64,000 bases of DNA from UBA2211 sp049302755 (GTDB taxonomy: Bacteria; Patescibacteriota; Minisyncoccia; Minisyncoccales; Minisyncoccaceae): positions 1 through 64,000 of the forward strand of contig JBAQMK010000002.1 of assembly GCA_049302755.1 (NCBI GenBank), written 5' to 3'. The notes beneath the pieces are model-generated. The model worked only from the letters and a program-made list of their open reading frames with translations. It had not been told where the DNA came from and did no database searches. Both the position numbers and the translations under genes were made by a program. Positions within the stretch are counted from its first letter, which is position 1. Every line of letters starts with the position of its first letter. Positions 18,776-27,707 of the stretch are shown one piece after another.

Positions 18776-19552
18776 TTATATCGTTAACGAAAGATACCAA
18801 CTGACAATATCTCTTCCGAAGAAAAAACTGATAATTGTTCCTACCACCAGAAACGGCGCAAAAGGAACTTCCGACTTTAATCCTTTTTTCTTTAATAATA
18901 TCATCACTGAACCTATTATAGCACCCAAAAGAAAACCTAAAAAGAGCGCAACGATAGTATTGGGAAAACCTAAAAGAAGTCCAAGCAATAAAGCCAATTT
19001 TACATCTCCGAATCCCATCGCTGTTCCTTTTGAAAAAAACCAGATTAAAAAGAAAAATAACGATGCTCCGAGAGATGAAAAAATTGATAAAACTATCTCG
19101 TGACTGCTAATTGTTCCTGTAAAAAAAGAATACAATAACCAAGCAATCGATAGGAAGATGGCAGGATAAATAACTTCATCAGGAATAATGAAATACTTTA
19201 AATCAAAAACAAAAATAACTATCAAAAAAGAAATAATAGTCAGCCAAAAAAATAATCCTAAAGAGATTATTGAACCCAAATAAATAAATACGGAAGAAAA
19301 CAGAGTAGCAGTTATTAATTCAATTAAAGGATATTGAAAAGAAATCGTTCCCTTGCAATATCTACACTTCCCTCTTAAAAAGAGATAGCTTAGAATCGGA
19401 AATAAGTCCCAAAATCCTAAACTGTGACGACAATGAGGACAATATGATTTTCCAGAAACAAAACTCTCTTCTTTATACAGCCTCCAAATAACACAATTTA
19501 AAAAACTGCCAATTATTAGTCCGAATATAAAGATTAGAATTAACCACATCAT
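18776..19552 (-). CDS. pilD: Prepilin peptidase (leader peptidase / N-methyltransferase)
   Basis: PilD cleaves prepilins and methylates the new N-terminus. The 258-aa polytopic protein has the N-terminal domain with the zinc tetrad CPHC and CRYC (about residues 38-68), and both catalytic aspartates in DLKYFIIPDE and GFGDVKL. It follows pilA but is separated by that gene's terminator. A TGG-TAATAT extended -10 lies 6 nt from the ATG and may give it its own nearly leaderless transcript. Confidence 0.95.
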   Translation of the reverse strand: MMWLILIFIFGLIIGSFLNCVIWRLYKEESFVSGKSYCPHCRHSLGFWDLFPILSYLFLRGKCRYCKGTISFQYPLIELITATLFSSVFIYLGSIISLGLFFWLTIISFLIVIFVFDLKYFIIPDEVIYPAIFLSIAWLLYSFFTGTISSHEIVLSIFSSLGASLFFFLIWFFSKGTAMGFGDVKLALLLGLLLGFPNTIVALFLGFLLGAIIGSVMILLKKKGLKSEVPFAPFLVVGTIISFFFGRDIVSWYLSLTI

Positions 19553-19573
19553 AAGTAAATATTACCATAATTA

Positions 19574-19604
19574 AGCAAAAGAAAACACCCCTTTCAGGGG
19601 TGTT
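19574..19604 (-). terminator. Terminator of the major pilin gene
   Basis: The 9-bp stem AACACCCCT/AGGGGTGTT has a 3-nt loop, and TTCTTTTGCTT follows on the minus strand. It sits between pilA and pilD, so pilA can be expressed at a higher level than the genes around it. Confidence 0.85.
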
Positions 19605-19617
19605 GGTTTCTTGTTTA

Positions 19618-20064
19618 TTAGTTACAAGACGGTGTTGTTGCGGTACAATCTGGAACGGCAGGAACTCCTGCATAACCTGAAGAATCAACACACCAAGTTG
19701 TTCCTCCAGGTAAAACCTTTGAAAGACACCAAGCAGTCGAATTTATATATAATGCCAATGTTCCAGTACCCTGTGATTGAATATCAGCACATAAAGCAGA
19801 TCCATCAGTACCAGTATCAATAATAGAGGAGGCTACTACCGGAGTACAGGCAGCCAACCCTACGGTAGGACCATAAGAATTGTTATTGTTTAGTTTGAAA
19901 ATCTCGGCAGTTGATCTGAATTGATCCATAGCTGATTTAATTCTGGCATCTTTAGCGGCGTTTTGAGCACCACTCATAGAAACAATGATAAGGCCTGATA
20001 AAATACCAATAATGGCAATAACGACCAATAACTCAATTAAAGTAAAACCTTTTGTTTTTTGCAT
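19618..20064 (-). CDS. pilA: Major type IV pilin
   Basis: The protein begins MQKTKGFTLIELLVVIAIIG, followed by ILSGLIIVSMSGAQNAAKDARIKSAMDQFRS, typical of Parcubacteria pilins. Its 148 aa are a normal length. Cysteines at the C-terminus (WCLSKVL, WCVDS, CTATTPSC) could form the D-region disulfide. It has its own strong promoter and terminator, unlike other pilus genes here, which supports the major-subunit role. Confidence 0.88.
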   Translation of the reverse strand: MQKTKGFTLIELLVVIAIIGILSGLIIVSMSGAQNAAKDARIKSAMDQFRSTAEIFKLNNNNSYGPTVGLAACTPVVASSIIDTGTDGSALCADIQSQGTGTLALYINSTAWCLSKVLPGGTTWCVDSSGYAGVPAVPDCTATTPSCN

Positions 20065-20113
20065 ATATTTTAAAAATAGTTAGTATGCGACCTTTTCTCT
20101 TTTTTATATTTTA

Positions 20114-20142
20114 ATTTTATTAAATAATACCCTTATTGTCAA
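20114..20142 (-). promoter_or_regulatory. pilA promoter
   Basis: On the minus strand, TTGACA (20137-20142) and TAAAAT (20114-20119) are spaced by 17 bp, giving a leader of about 43 nt. A perfect inverted repeat (20140-20156) overlaps the -35 box. Confidence 0.75.
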
Positions 20143-20156
20143 CAATTCTATTGTTG
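20140..20156. repeat. Perfect inverted repeat at the pilA -35 box
   Basis: CAACAAT-TCT-ATTGTTG is a 7-bp perfect dyad. It overlaps the last codons of pilC and the -35 box of pilA. No T-run follows, so it is not an obvious terminator; it may be an operator. Confidence 0.5.
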
Positions 20157-21377
20157 AACAGTTGTACTGATCTGATAAATCGGTAACAAAACAGCAGCAA
20201 CCAAGAATCCAACCATTAATGCCAAACCAATAATTAGTATCGGCTCAATAATACTGGACAAAGAATCAACGAAAATATCTGTTTCTCTTTTGTAGAACCT
20301 CACTACATTAACCAGAGAAGAATCTAATTTACCGGTTTTTTCTCCAACCGATACCATTTGCACAAAAAGAGGAGAAATAACCTCGGTCTGTTGTGATAAA
20401 ACAACACTCACGCTCTCACCCTTAACAACTCTGTCTTTTGTTCTAAGAATTGCATCCCTGTATACATTGTTCCCTACTAAATCTGCTACCACTTCTAAGG
20501 CTTCATTGATGGTGATGCCGGCAGAGATAAGGGTAGAAAAGTTTTCGGCAAAACGAGTCAGATAAAGATTCTTTAAAAACGGTCCGAAAATAGGAATTTT
20601 TAAAGAAATCTTGTCAAAAATATCTCTTCCTTGTTTTGTTTTCGGATAATAAATAAAGAACCCAGCCGCTCCCAATAAAATTACTATGACCAAATACCAA
20701 TAATTAACAAAGAAATCGGAAATAGCAATAATCATTTTTGTCGCGACAGGAAGCTCCTGTCCCGATTCAACTAAAACCTTTACCAGTCCGGGAATAACAA
20801 AAATCATTAAAACGATAAAAATTAAAATAAAAATAACCATAATAACCATCGGGTACATGGCCGCTCCCATCATTTTAGAACGAATAGCATATTCACTTTC
20901 TAGGTGATCGGCCACTTTATCCAAAATAGAGGGAAGGTTTCCAGAAACTTCTCCCGATTTAACCATGTTGATATAAAAGACGGAGAAGATTTCAGGATAC
21001 TTTCCAAGAGCTTTCGACATCTGATTACCGCTCCTCACATCTTTAGCAACACTGTATATTTTTTCTTTAAAATCTTGATTTTTAGTTTGATCTCCTAAGG
21101 CATCAATCGCTTCGGCCGGAGGAACGTTTGAGTCAATCATGATAGCCAGTTGCCTTGAAAACATGGCCACATCTTTCATTGAAGTTTGATTAAACAATTT
21201 AATATCAATCTTCTTATTCAAAACATCTTTTTTCTCCATCTCGGCTTCTTCATTAATTTCGATAGGAAAAAGACCATTAGTATTCAAAACCTCTAAAGCC
21301 GCTTCTTTTGAAGAAGCTTCTATTACGCCAGATTTAGAAACTCCTTGTGCATCCTTTGCTTGATAAAGATATTTCAT
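20148..21377 (-). CDS. pilC: Type IV pilus inner-membrane platform protein
   Basis: PilC (GspF family) couples the pilus ATPases to pilin insertion. The 409-aa protein has two GspF repeats, each a cytoplasmic helical bundle plus hydrophobic segments, with MFSRQLAIMIDSNVPPAEAI in the first and RFAENFSTLISAGITINEAL in the second. The C-terminal membrane helix reads IIEPILIIGLALMVGFLVAA. Its start overlaps the pilT stop by 4 nt. Confidence 0.94.
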   Translation of the reverse strand: MKYLYQAKDAQGVSKSGVIEASSKEAALEVLNTNGLFPIEINEEAEMEKKDVLNKKIDIKLFNQTSMKDVAMFSRQLAIMIDSNVPPAEAIDALGDQTKNQDFKEKIYSVAKDVRSGNQMSKALGKYPEIFSVFYINMVKSGEVSGNLPSILDKVADHLESEYAIRSKMMGAAMYPMVIMVIFILIFIVLMIFVIPGLVKVLVESGQELPVATKMIIAISDFFVNYWYLVIVILLGAAGFFIYYPKTKQGRDIFDKISLKIPIFGPFLKNLYLTRFAENFSTLISAGITINEALEVVADLVGNNVYRDAILRTKDRVVKGESVSVVLSQQTEVISPLFVQMVSVGEKTGKLDSSLVNVVRFYKRETDIFVDSLSSIIEPILIIGLALMVGFLVAAVLLPIYQISTTVQQ

Positions 21378-22432
21378 ATTAATTTCCTTAATTCTCTGGG
21401 ATTATTCGAAAACTTAGAAGCATTCTCAAGAGTTACTAATCCTTTTCTGACCAATTCAGACAATGACCGATTTAAGGAAACCATTCCCGATTCAGAAGAT
21501 GTTTCTATTACTAAAGGTATTTCGTATATCTTATTATCTCTTATCAAATTAGAAATAGCGGAAGTGTTGAGCATTATCTCGCAAGCTGGAACTACTTTTC
21601 CGTCAGTTGAAGGAACCAGTCTTTGTGAAATTATTCCAATTAAAGAACTTGCCAACTGAGCTCTGATTTGAGATTGTTGATCACCATTAAAATTATCGAC
21701 TATTCTGTGAATGGTTTGCGCCGCTGAATTAGTGTGCAAAGTTGCAAAAACCAAATGTCCAGTTTCTGCGGCTGTAATGGCTGTTGCCATTGTTTCGGGA
21801 TCTCTCATCTCCCCCACCATAATAACATCGGGATCTTCTCTGAATGTTGATTTCAATGCTTGAGAAAAAGACAAAGTATCAAGATGCAATTCTCTTTGAT
21901 TGATCATCGACTTATCATCTTTAAAAATATACTCAATCGGGTCTTCAATGGTTATAATGTGGCTAGCTCGAGTATGATTTATCTCATCAACCATTGCCGC
22001 TAAGGTCGTGCTCTTTCCGTGACTTGACGGTCCGACAACCAAAACAAATCCTTGGGCATATTCACAAAACTGATGAAGTCTGACCGGCAACCTCAACTCT
22101 TCCATAGTCCTTATTTTTTCCGGAACTAATCTTAAAGCCGCACTAACTGTTCCTACTTGATAAAAAACATTGACCCTGAATCTAGCCCTTCCTTCAAAAT
22201 CGTATGAAAAATCTATTTCTTTATTTTTTTTAAAGTTTTCTATTTGTTCATCGCTCATTAAAGCAAAAGAAATTCCCTCTGCTTCTGCAGCCGTTAAAAC
22301 CTCTCCCTTTAAATGAATTAACTCTCTGTTTATTCTTAATATTGGAGAATGACCTTCTGAGATGTGAAGGTCTGAAGCATTATTCTTTATGGTCGCCTCT
22401 AAAAGCTGTTTAAGAAATGTTTGGTATTCCAT
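21374..22432 (-). CDS. pilT: Pilus retraction ATPase
   Basis: This hexameric ATPase depolymerises type IV pili for retraction and twitching. Walker A reads GPSSHGKSTT, with His in place of the usual Thr. The Asp box ITIEDPIEYIF, Walker B DVIMVGEMRDPETM and His box AAETGHLVFATLHTN are intact. AISNLIRDNK near the C-terminus corresponds to the PilT-specific AIRNLIRE motif. The length of 352 aa is typical. It lies 1 nt after pilB. Confidence 0.94.
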   Translation of the reverse strand: MEYQTFLKQLLEATIKNNASDLHISEGHSPILRINRELIHLKGEVLTAAEAEGISFALMSDEQIENFKKNKEIDFSYDFEGRARFRVNVFYQVGTVSAALRLVPEKIRTMEELRLPVRLHQFCEYAQGFVLVVGPSSHGKSTTLAAMVDEINHTRASHIITIEDPIEYIFKDDKSMINQRELHLDTLSFSQALKSTFREDPDVIMVGEMRDPETMATAITAAETGHLVFATLHTNSAAQTIHRIVDNFNGDQQSQIRAQLASSLIGIISQRLVPSTDGKVVPACEIMLNTSAISNLIRDNKIYEIPLVIETSSESGMVSLNRSLSELVRKGLVTLENASKFSNNPRELRKLI

Positions 22433-22433
22433 T

Positions 22434-24200
22434 TTAAATTTGTTCTATTTCCAATTGCTGTTGTTCCTCGGTTATTCTGAATACTTCTTCAACAGAAATC
22501 AATCCTTGAAGCGCTTTAATCATTGCATCTTGTCTCATTGTTATCATTCCCTGTTTCTTGGCTTCTGCGGCAATATTAGTTTCCGACGGGTCTTCCAAAA
22601 TCGCTTTTTCCAGCTCGGTTGTCATTCTTAATACTTCGAAAATACCGATTCTTCCCTTTTCTCCTTTATTGCCACATTTAGCGCATCCTTTTGGCTTATA
22701 AACATAAATCGGATTGGGAACAGTGAAATAACTTTTAGCCGTTTCCGGTAATTGAGTTATTTCCTTCATTATCATTTTTTCTACTTCCTTATTCGGTCTT
22801 ACTTTTTCTTTGCAATACGGACATAAACGATGACCCAATCTTTGACCGATGACAACGTTTACAGTTGCCGGTAAAAGGAAGGGCTTAATTTTCATATCAA
22901 TTAATCTGGGAATTGCTCCGATAGCATTATTGGTATGCAAGGTAGATAAAACAATATGACCGGTTAAGGCAGCGTGAGTAACTAAAGATGCAGATTCTTC
23001 ATCTCTGATTTCACCGACCATAATAATATCTGGGTCTTGTCTGACTACCGATCTTAATCCCTGACTAAAATCGTATCCGATATCCGGTCTGATTTGTGAC
23101 TGATTAACTCCTTTAACAAAATACTCAATCGGGTCTTCAAGGGTAACTACATTAACGTCCGGTTTGTTTAATTCTTGAAGAATAGAATACAAAGTAGTTG
23201 TTTTACCGGAACCAGTTGGACCAGTCGAAAGTATTAATCCAAAAGGCTTAAGAATTGCTTCTTTTAATGCTCTTAAATTATATCCCAACAATCCTATTTC
23301 TTCATAACTTCTCAATCCCTCGGTGGCATCAAGAACTCTGATTACAACTTTTTCTCCCAATTTGGTCGGAAAAGTTGAAACTCTGAAATCAATATCTTTA
23401 GAATCTATTTTAGCTGAAAATCTTCCATCTTGAGGAATTCTTGTTTCGTCGATTCTTAAATTAGAAACGATTTTAATTCTAGCGACGATTGAAGGATGAG
23501 TATGAATCGGCAAAAACAAAGATGAATACAAGCTTCCATCCATTCTAAAACGTATTCTCAATTGATTTTCTTCTGGCTCAATATGAATATCAGAAGCATT
23601 ACCGTCAACAGCATGTCTTAAGATAACTGCCACCATTTTAATAATCGGGGCCTCTTCAGAAAGTCTTTCCGCTTTCGGCTTCGCATCGGTTGCAAAAAGT
23701 TCAACACCTCCTCCCTCTTCTTCTCCCAATTCTGTCTCTAAGGCACTTAAAGCCTTGCCCACCTCTTCCCTGACGTTCCTGTATTGCTTTAAAAAGGCAT
23801 CGAAAGAATTGGCACTGATAAGATATGTTTTGTAAGTTATTTTATTTTGTCTGGCTAAAAAGTTTAAAGCTTCCTTGGCTTTAATGTCGTCCGGATTTAC
23901 AACTCCAACTTCTAAAACATTTCCCTGAAGAGTTAAGGGAACTACTTTATAAAATCGGGCTGATTCTTCAGGAATCATTGCCAAGACATTATTGGAAACT
24001 TCCAAAACTTCGGCGTTCTCAAAAAAAGGCATATTAAATATTTCTGCCTTAATCTTATTAAGATCGCTTTCCTTGAGCAACTTTTTGGAAACTATGAATT
24101 CTTCTTCGCTTCCCTTGAAGGCCTTGAATTCATTTTGCAATTCCTCTCCTTGCTCTTTGGTTATTATTTTTTTCTCTATTAGTTTTTGTAAAAAAATCAT
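22434..24200 (-). CDS. pilB: Pilus assembly ATPase
   Basis: PilB powers pilus extension. Residues 1-150 form an MshEN-type N-terminal domain (IPEESARFYKVVPL). The ATPase core has Walker A GPTGSGKTTT, Asp box VTLEDPIEYFV, Walker B DIIMVGEIRDEESA and the His box TGHIVLSTLHTN. The zinc tetrad CPYC and CAKC distinguishes it from PilT. Its 588 aa match GspE/PilB. It sits between the small pilP-like gene and pilT. Confidence 0.95.
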   Translation of the reverse strand: MIFLQKLIEKKIITKEQGEELQNEFKAFKGSEEEFIVSKKLLKESDLNKIKAEIFNMPFFENAEVLEVSNNVLAMIPEESARFYKVVPLTLQGNVLEVGVVNPDDIKAKEALNFLARQNKITYKTYLISANSFDAFLKQYRNVREEVGKALSALETELGEEEGGGVELFATDAKPKAERLSEEAPIIKMVAVILRHAVDGNASDIHIEPEENQLRIRFRMDGSLYSSLFLPIHTHPSIVARIKIVSNLRIDETRIPQDGRFSAKIDSKDIDFRVSTFPTKLGEKVVIRVLDATEGLRSYEEIGLLGYNLRALKEAILKPFGLILSTGPTGSGKTTTLYSILQELNKPDVNVVTLEDPIEYFVKGVNQSQIRPDIGYDFSQGLRSVVRQDPDIIMVGEIRDEESASLVTHAALTGHIVLSTLHTNNAIGAIPRLIDMKIKPFLLPATVNVVIGQRLGHRLCPYCKEKVRPNKEVEKMIMKEITQLPETAKSYFTVPNPIYVYKPKGCAKCGNKGEKGRIGIFEVLRMTTELEKAILEDPSETNIAAEAKKQGMITMRQDAMIKALQGLISVEEVFRITEEQQQLEIEQI

Positions 24201-24208
24201 ATTAAATT

Positions 24209-24505
24209 TTATTTAACAGGAGCAAAAGGATCATCTCTTCCTGAAGGAACTTCTCCATTAACTTCATTAAAAATTGATGAATCAGGAATATATTTTAAAG
24301 CGGTAAAAGCAGCGGAAGCAAGAAAATTAGTATCGACTTCAACTTGAATCGTTTCGCTTCCATTAATCGGTAAAATATTGGTGTTGGCCGGAGTGATATT
24401 AATTTTTGTTAAGCCAAAATATCCAAGAATAATAACTCCCACGATTAAAACATAGGGGGCTATTTTTTCTAAAGTACTTTTATTTTTTTTATTTATTGGG
24501 TCCAT
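24209..24505 (-). CDS. Small membrane-anchored pilus protein, PilP-like
   Basis: This 98-aa protein has one N-terminal membrane helix (IAPYVLIVGVIILGYFGL) and a C-terminal motif PSGRDDPFAPVK. The motif resembles the RDPF segment of PilP. It lies between pilO and pilB, where pilP is found in many pilus loci, and is too short to be a whole PilP. Function is inferred from position and the short motif. Confidence 0.5.
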   Translation of the reverse strand: MDPINKKNKSTLEKIAPYVLIVGVIILGYFGLTKINITPANTNILPINGSETIQVEVDTNFLASAAFTALKYIPDSSIFNEVNGEVPSGRDDPFAPVK

Positions 24506-24506
24506 A

Positions 24507-25175
24507 TTAATAAGAATAAATATCTAATATCACACTAAAATTATGATTATTAACCGTAGTTCTCCCCTTCACCTCCTGTCCGGCGGAAGAAACGGTAACA
24601 CTTTTAATTGTAATTATTCTTGTCTGGCCTTCGAATAAAGATAATAGATTTTTAAATTCGGCATAAGTTCCTGTCACATTCAGATTAATCGTTGTTTTTT
24701 TAACCGGACCCTGTAACTGACTAAGATAATTGCCGGTTGATTGAACTTCTGTTTGCGTATTTTGAGCACTAGACTTAGCTCCGTCTTCAGTTTGATTTGT
24801 TGCCGGTGCCGAAGAAACGACTGACTCCTGGGTCGAATTGGTCATACTACTCAAATCCATTCCGCTTGAAGCAACGATGGCTTTAAAAAAACTGTTAATT
24901 TTAGGAATAAAAAATTGAGATGAATCAAAGTTAATCGCAATACTGCTTTTCTTTTCTGTCCAGCCAGCGCTATTAAGAGCATCTATTTTAGAATCAATGA
25001 TAGCGTAATAGCTTTTCTTTGCGCTAATCAGCGATTCTAATTGGCTTATCTGACTTTTAACATTATTAATCTCTTTCCATTTAGAGTTATCTAATAAATA
25101 CGCTACGCAAATAGCGGCGATGAAAATTAATACCGATATTAATAATTTTATTTGTTTTACTTTTTTAATATCCAT
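24507..25175 (-). CDS. pilO: Pilus assembly protein PilO-like
   Basis: The 222-aa protein has one N-terminal membrane helix (IKLLISVLIFIAAICVAYLL), a coiled-coil segment (VKSQISQLESLISAKKSYY), and a ferredoxin-like domain ending TYAEFKNLLSLFEGQTRIITIKS, read here in part. PilO with PilN links PilM in the cytoplasm to the envelope part of the machine. The assignment rests on topology and order between pilN and pilP-like/pilB. Confidence 0.75.
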   Translation of the reverse strand: MDIKKVKQIKLLISVLIFIAAICVAYLLDNSKWKEINNVKSQISQLESLISAKKSYYAIIDSKIDALNSAGWTEKKSSIAINFDSSQFFIPKINSFFKAIVASSGMDLSSMTNSTQESVVSSAPATNQTEDGAKSSAQNTQTEVQSTGNYLSQLQGPVKKTTINLNVTGTYAEFKNLLSLFEGQTRIITIKSVTVSSAGQEVKGRTTVNNHNFSVILDIYSY

Positions 25176-25176
25176 A

Positions 25177-25704
25177 TTATTCTAAAACTTCTGCTTTTAT
25201 GGTTAACTCTAAATCAAAATTAACCGAATTATCTTGAGCCAGCGCAATATTTGAAATTTGATAGCTTTCAATGGTTGGTTCGATATTTAAAATAGCTATT
25301 TGTTGCATAACATTCTGGAATCCGCTAGTTGATCCGTCCATCGTAACTCTTCTGGAGGCCACATCAAAAATAAATCCGGAATAAACTACTTTCGGGTGAG
25401 TCCATTTCTGAAAAGAAATAAAGTAATTAGAAACCTTGGGATTGTTTTCAAAAAGAACCTTAAAGTCTCCGATGTATCTACCGGCTAAAGCCAATTCGCT
25501 TTCTTTGACCCTCACATCGCTTCCGGCAAGAGTAGTATATTCATTATTAGCGGTAAGTAATTTTTCTTTATTTTGACTGAGAATTACGTTATTAAAATAA
25601 AAATAAACACCCAAAGAAATTAAAAAAACAATGATTGAAAAAACCAAAATAAGGTTTTCCCTAAGGTCTGTTTCTTTTTTAATTGGCGCTATTTCAATTG
25701 CCAT
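25177..25704 (-). CDS. pilN: Pilus assembly protein PilN-like
   Basis: The 175-aa protein has a short cytoplasmic N-terminus (MAIEIAPIKKETDLREN), one membrane helix and a soluble domain with ISFQKWTHPKVVYSGF. PilN's cytoplasmic tail normally docks onto PilM; here the tail resembles the INLLP-type peptide only loosely. Position directly after pilM and before pilO supports the call. Confidence 0.7.
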   Translation of the reverse strand: MAIEIAPIKKETDLRENLILVFSIIVFLISLGVYFYFNNVILSQNKEKLLTANNEYTTLAGSDVRVKESELALAGRYIGDFKVLFENNPKVSNYFISFQKWTHPKVVYSGFIFDVASRRVTMDGSTSGFQNVMQQIAILNIEPTIESYQISNIALAQDNSVNFDLELTIKAEVLE

Positions 25705-25739
25705 AATTATTTCTTAATTCTTAAGTATATTATACTTGC

Positions 25740-26813
25740 TTATTCAAATTTTCTCAAGGCTTCGCCTAACGCAATAGCATAATTAGGATTTATTTCTCTC
25801 ATTTTTTTCTCCAATACCTTCGGATAAATAATATTTTTGAATGGTTCGGCAATTTCAACAACTAAAGCGCGAGATTCGTCCTGGTTTAAATTCTTGGTAA
25901 GATAATCAACTAATCCCGGCAACAATGAAGTTCCTCCGGCTAAGATAACTCTCTCAACCTTCTTCCCTTCTTTTTCTTCGAAGTCTCTTATTACCGTTCT
26001 GGTTCTCTCAGATATAATTGATAAAATGGGGGTTAAAATATGAGAAAGTTTTGTATCACCAGAATCAGTCAATCCTTCTTCTTTTTTCTTTACCTCTGCT
26101 TCTCCGGCCGGAATATTTAAAGTTTGAGAAAGACTATAGGTCAAATCTTTACCCGCCATATCAAAACTGGAGCTCATTTTCATGAAACCTTCGTCAATTA
26201 TATTGATATTGGTGCTTTGAAATCCCATTTCCAATAAACAGGTCGGTGGATCATTTTCTTTAACCACTGCCCTTTTTAAAGCCATGGCTTCGGCTTCGAG
26301 GGCAGTCAATTCCAATCCGGATTGTTCGGCAATAGTTTTATACTGTTCAACAATAATCTTAGGAACAGCCATCACCAAAACTTTATTACTCTCTTTCAAA
26401 GATTCTTTATTCATTAATTGCCAATCCAAAACTAATTCCGACAAAGGCAAAGGAATATATTTCCTTGCTTCGAAACCGATCGCATTAGCGATCTCCTTTT
26501 TAGACATCGGCGGTAATTCAAAAGTTGTAAAAAATGTTGCAAAGTCGGGCAAAGAAAATACCACCTTCTTAGTCTTGATTCCCGTTTCTTCTATTATTCC
26601 CGCTATCGCGATTGAAATATTATTAACCGCTGGATTTAAATTTTTTCTATCAAAAGACCTGAAGAATTGTTTGCAAGCAACATCCAAATTAACCTCTCCG
26701 TAGTTTTCCAAGGTTATTTGCCCCTTATTTTCTGATATCTCAACTGCTCGAATGACTTTTGTTCCAATGTCGATACCTAAACTATTCTGCTTTTTTCTTT
26801 TTGCAAAAATCAT
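25740..26813 (-). CDS. pilM: Pilus assembly protein PilM (FtsA/actin-like)
   Basis: PilM is an actin-fold cytoplasmic ATPase. The phosphate-1 region SLGIDIGTKVIRAVEI lies near residue 11, and the adenosine motif VERVILAGGTSLLPGLVDYL is near the C-terminus. Its 357 aa are typical. It is the first gene of the pilus locus, with a TATAAT box 9 nt before its ATG, so the mRNA should have almost no leader. It is divergent from comF. Confidence 0.93.
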   Translation of the reverse strand: MIFAKRKKQNSLGIDIGTKVIRAVEISENKGQITLENYGEVNLDVACKQFFRSFDRKNLNPAVNNISIAIAGIIEETGIKTKKVVFSLPDFATFFTTFELPPMSKKEIANAIGFEARKYIPLPLSELVLDWQLMNKESLKESNKVLVMAVPKIIVEQYKTIAEQSGLELTALEAEAMALKRAVVKENDPPTCLLEMGFQSTNINIIDEGFMKMSSSFDMAGKDLTYSLSQTLNIPAGEAEVKKKEEGLTDSGDTKLSHILTPILSIISERTRTVIRDFEEKEGKKVERVILAGGTSLLPGLVDYLTKNLNQDESRALVVEIAEPFKNIIYPKVLEKKMREINPNYAIALGEALRKFE

Positions 26814-26822
26814 ATTAAAAAT

Positions 26823-26850
26823 ATTATAGCATTTTTAAATTAGTTGACAA
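26823..26850 (-). promoter_or_regulatory. pilM operon promoter (nearly leaderless)
   Basis: On the minus strand, TTGTCA (26845-26850) and a perfect TATAAT (26823-26828) are spaced by 16 bp. Only 9 nt separate the -10 from the ATG, so the 5' leader should be about 2-3 nt. Confidence 0.75.
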
Positions 26851-26862
26851 ATGTTATACTTG

Positions 26863-26868
26863 TATAAT
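26863..26868 (+). promoter_or_regulatory. comF -10 box
   Basis: A perfect TATAAT lies 18 nt upstream of the comF ATG. A TTGACA at 26844-26849 is only 13 bp away, shorter than usual. The same hexamer overlaps the divergent pilM -35. The box rules out a start codon further upstream at 26851. Confidence 0.55.
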
Positions 26869-26886
26869 ACCACTTTTAAAAAAACA

Positions 26887-27579
26887 ATGAAATACCTGAA
26901 GGCAGTTTGGGACATAGTTTTCCCTAAAAAGTGCATAATCTGCGGAAGAGAAGGACAACATCTTTGTGAAGATTGTCTTTCTTTGATTCCAATCAACCCC
27001 TTTGAATATTGTTTATGTGAAAAAATGGAAAAAATAAATAAGTGCGATAATTGTAAAAGTAGAAATCTTGATAAGATACTGTCGGCCACATCCTTTAATG
27101 ATAAAATTATCAAAGAAACTATTCATAAACTAAAGTACGGATATATAGAAGATTTAAGCATTCCCCTCGCCTGGCTTATCTTAAATCATCTTAAAATCAT
27201 TGATTGCCAAATTAATAATTCTTTTGTTCTCATTCCCGTTCCGATGCATATAAAAAAGAAAAGAAAAAGGGGCTTTAATCAGTCGGAAGAAGTTGCAAAA
27301 ATAATTTCTGAAACGACCGGCATCAAATTATCAACAACTCTCACTAAAACAAAAGAAACAAAACCACAAATGGAATTAAACAGAAAAGAAAGACTCGAGA
27401 ATATTAAAAATTGCTTCGCGATTAACAACAAAAAAGAAATTGAAAACAAAACTATTCTTCTCTTGGACGATGTCTATACTACCGGCTCGACAATGGAAGA
27501 ATGCGCTAAAATTTTAAAAGAAAACGGAGCCAAAGAAGTCTGGGGAATAACTATCGCAAGAGAAATAAAATTGGGTTGA
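26887..27579 (+). CDS. comF: ComF family phosphoribosyltransferase-like protein
   Basis: ComF proteins are needed for DNA transformation; the exact reaction is unclear. The N-terminal zinc-binding part has CIICGREGQHLCEDC and a second set CLCEKMEKINKCDNC. The C-terminal PRTase domain carries the PRPP-binding motif ILLLDDVYTTGSTM and the KRGFNQSEEVAK segment. The start at 26887 (MKYLKAVWD) is chosen because an upstream ATG at 26851 lies before the TATAAT box. Its divergent pairing with the pilus operon suggests joint action in DNA uptake. Confidence 0.9.
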   Translation: MKYLKAVWDIVFPKKCIICGREGQHLCEDCLSLIPINPFEYCLCEKMEKINKCDNCKSRNLDKILSATSFNDKIIKETIHKLKYGYIEDLSIPLAWLILNHLKIIDCQINNSFVLIPVPMHIKKKRKRGFNQSEEVAKIISETTGIKLSTTLTKTKETKPQMELNRKERLENIKNCFAINNKKEIENKTILLLDDVYTTGSTMEECAKILKENGAKEVWGITIAREIKLG

Positions 27580-27604
27580 CCAATACTGCTATTTTGTATA
27601 TTAT
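27576..27604 (+). promoter_or_regulatory. Promoter of tRNA-Ser(GCU)-dedA-rnhA
   Basis: TTGACC (27576-27581) and TATTAT (27599-27604) are spaced by 17 bp. The start near 27611 is about 5 nt before the mature tRNA. The -35 overlaps the comF stop codon. Confidence 0.8.
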
Positions 27605-27615
27605 GACAACATATT

Positions 27616-27705
27616 GGAGAGGTGCCAGAGTGGTCGAATGGGGCACCCTGCTAAGGTGTTAGTTGCGAAAGCGACTCGAGGGTTCGAATCCCTCCCTCTC
27701 CGCCA
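27616..27705 (+). tRNA. tRNA-Ser(GCU), CCA encoded
   Basis: Acceptor GGAGAGG pairs with CCTCTCC, discriminator G, encoded CCA. The anticodon loop CTGCTAA gives GCU, reading AGC/AGU. A long variable arm is present, as expected for serine. The dedA start codon follows only 2 nt after CCA. Confidence 0.95.
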
Positions 27706-27707
27706 CT

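Noticed and set aside
20140..20156. pilC terminator
   Set aside because: The dyad has no T-run on the pilC side and overlaps the pilA -35 box, so it was listed as a possible operator instead.
27663..27707. In-frame N-terminal extension of dedA upstream of 27708
   Set aside because: It is entirely tRNA-Ser(GCU) sequence, so the ATG at 27708 was used.
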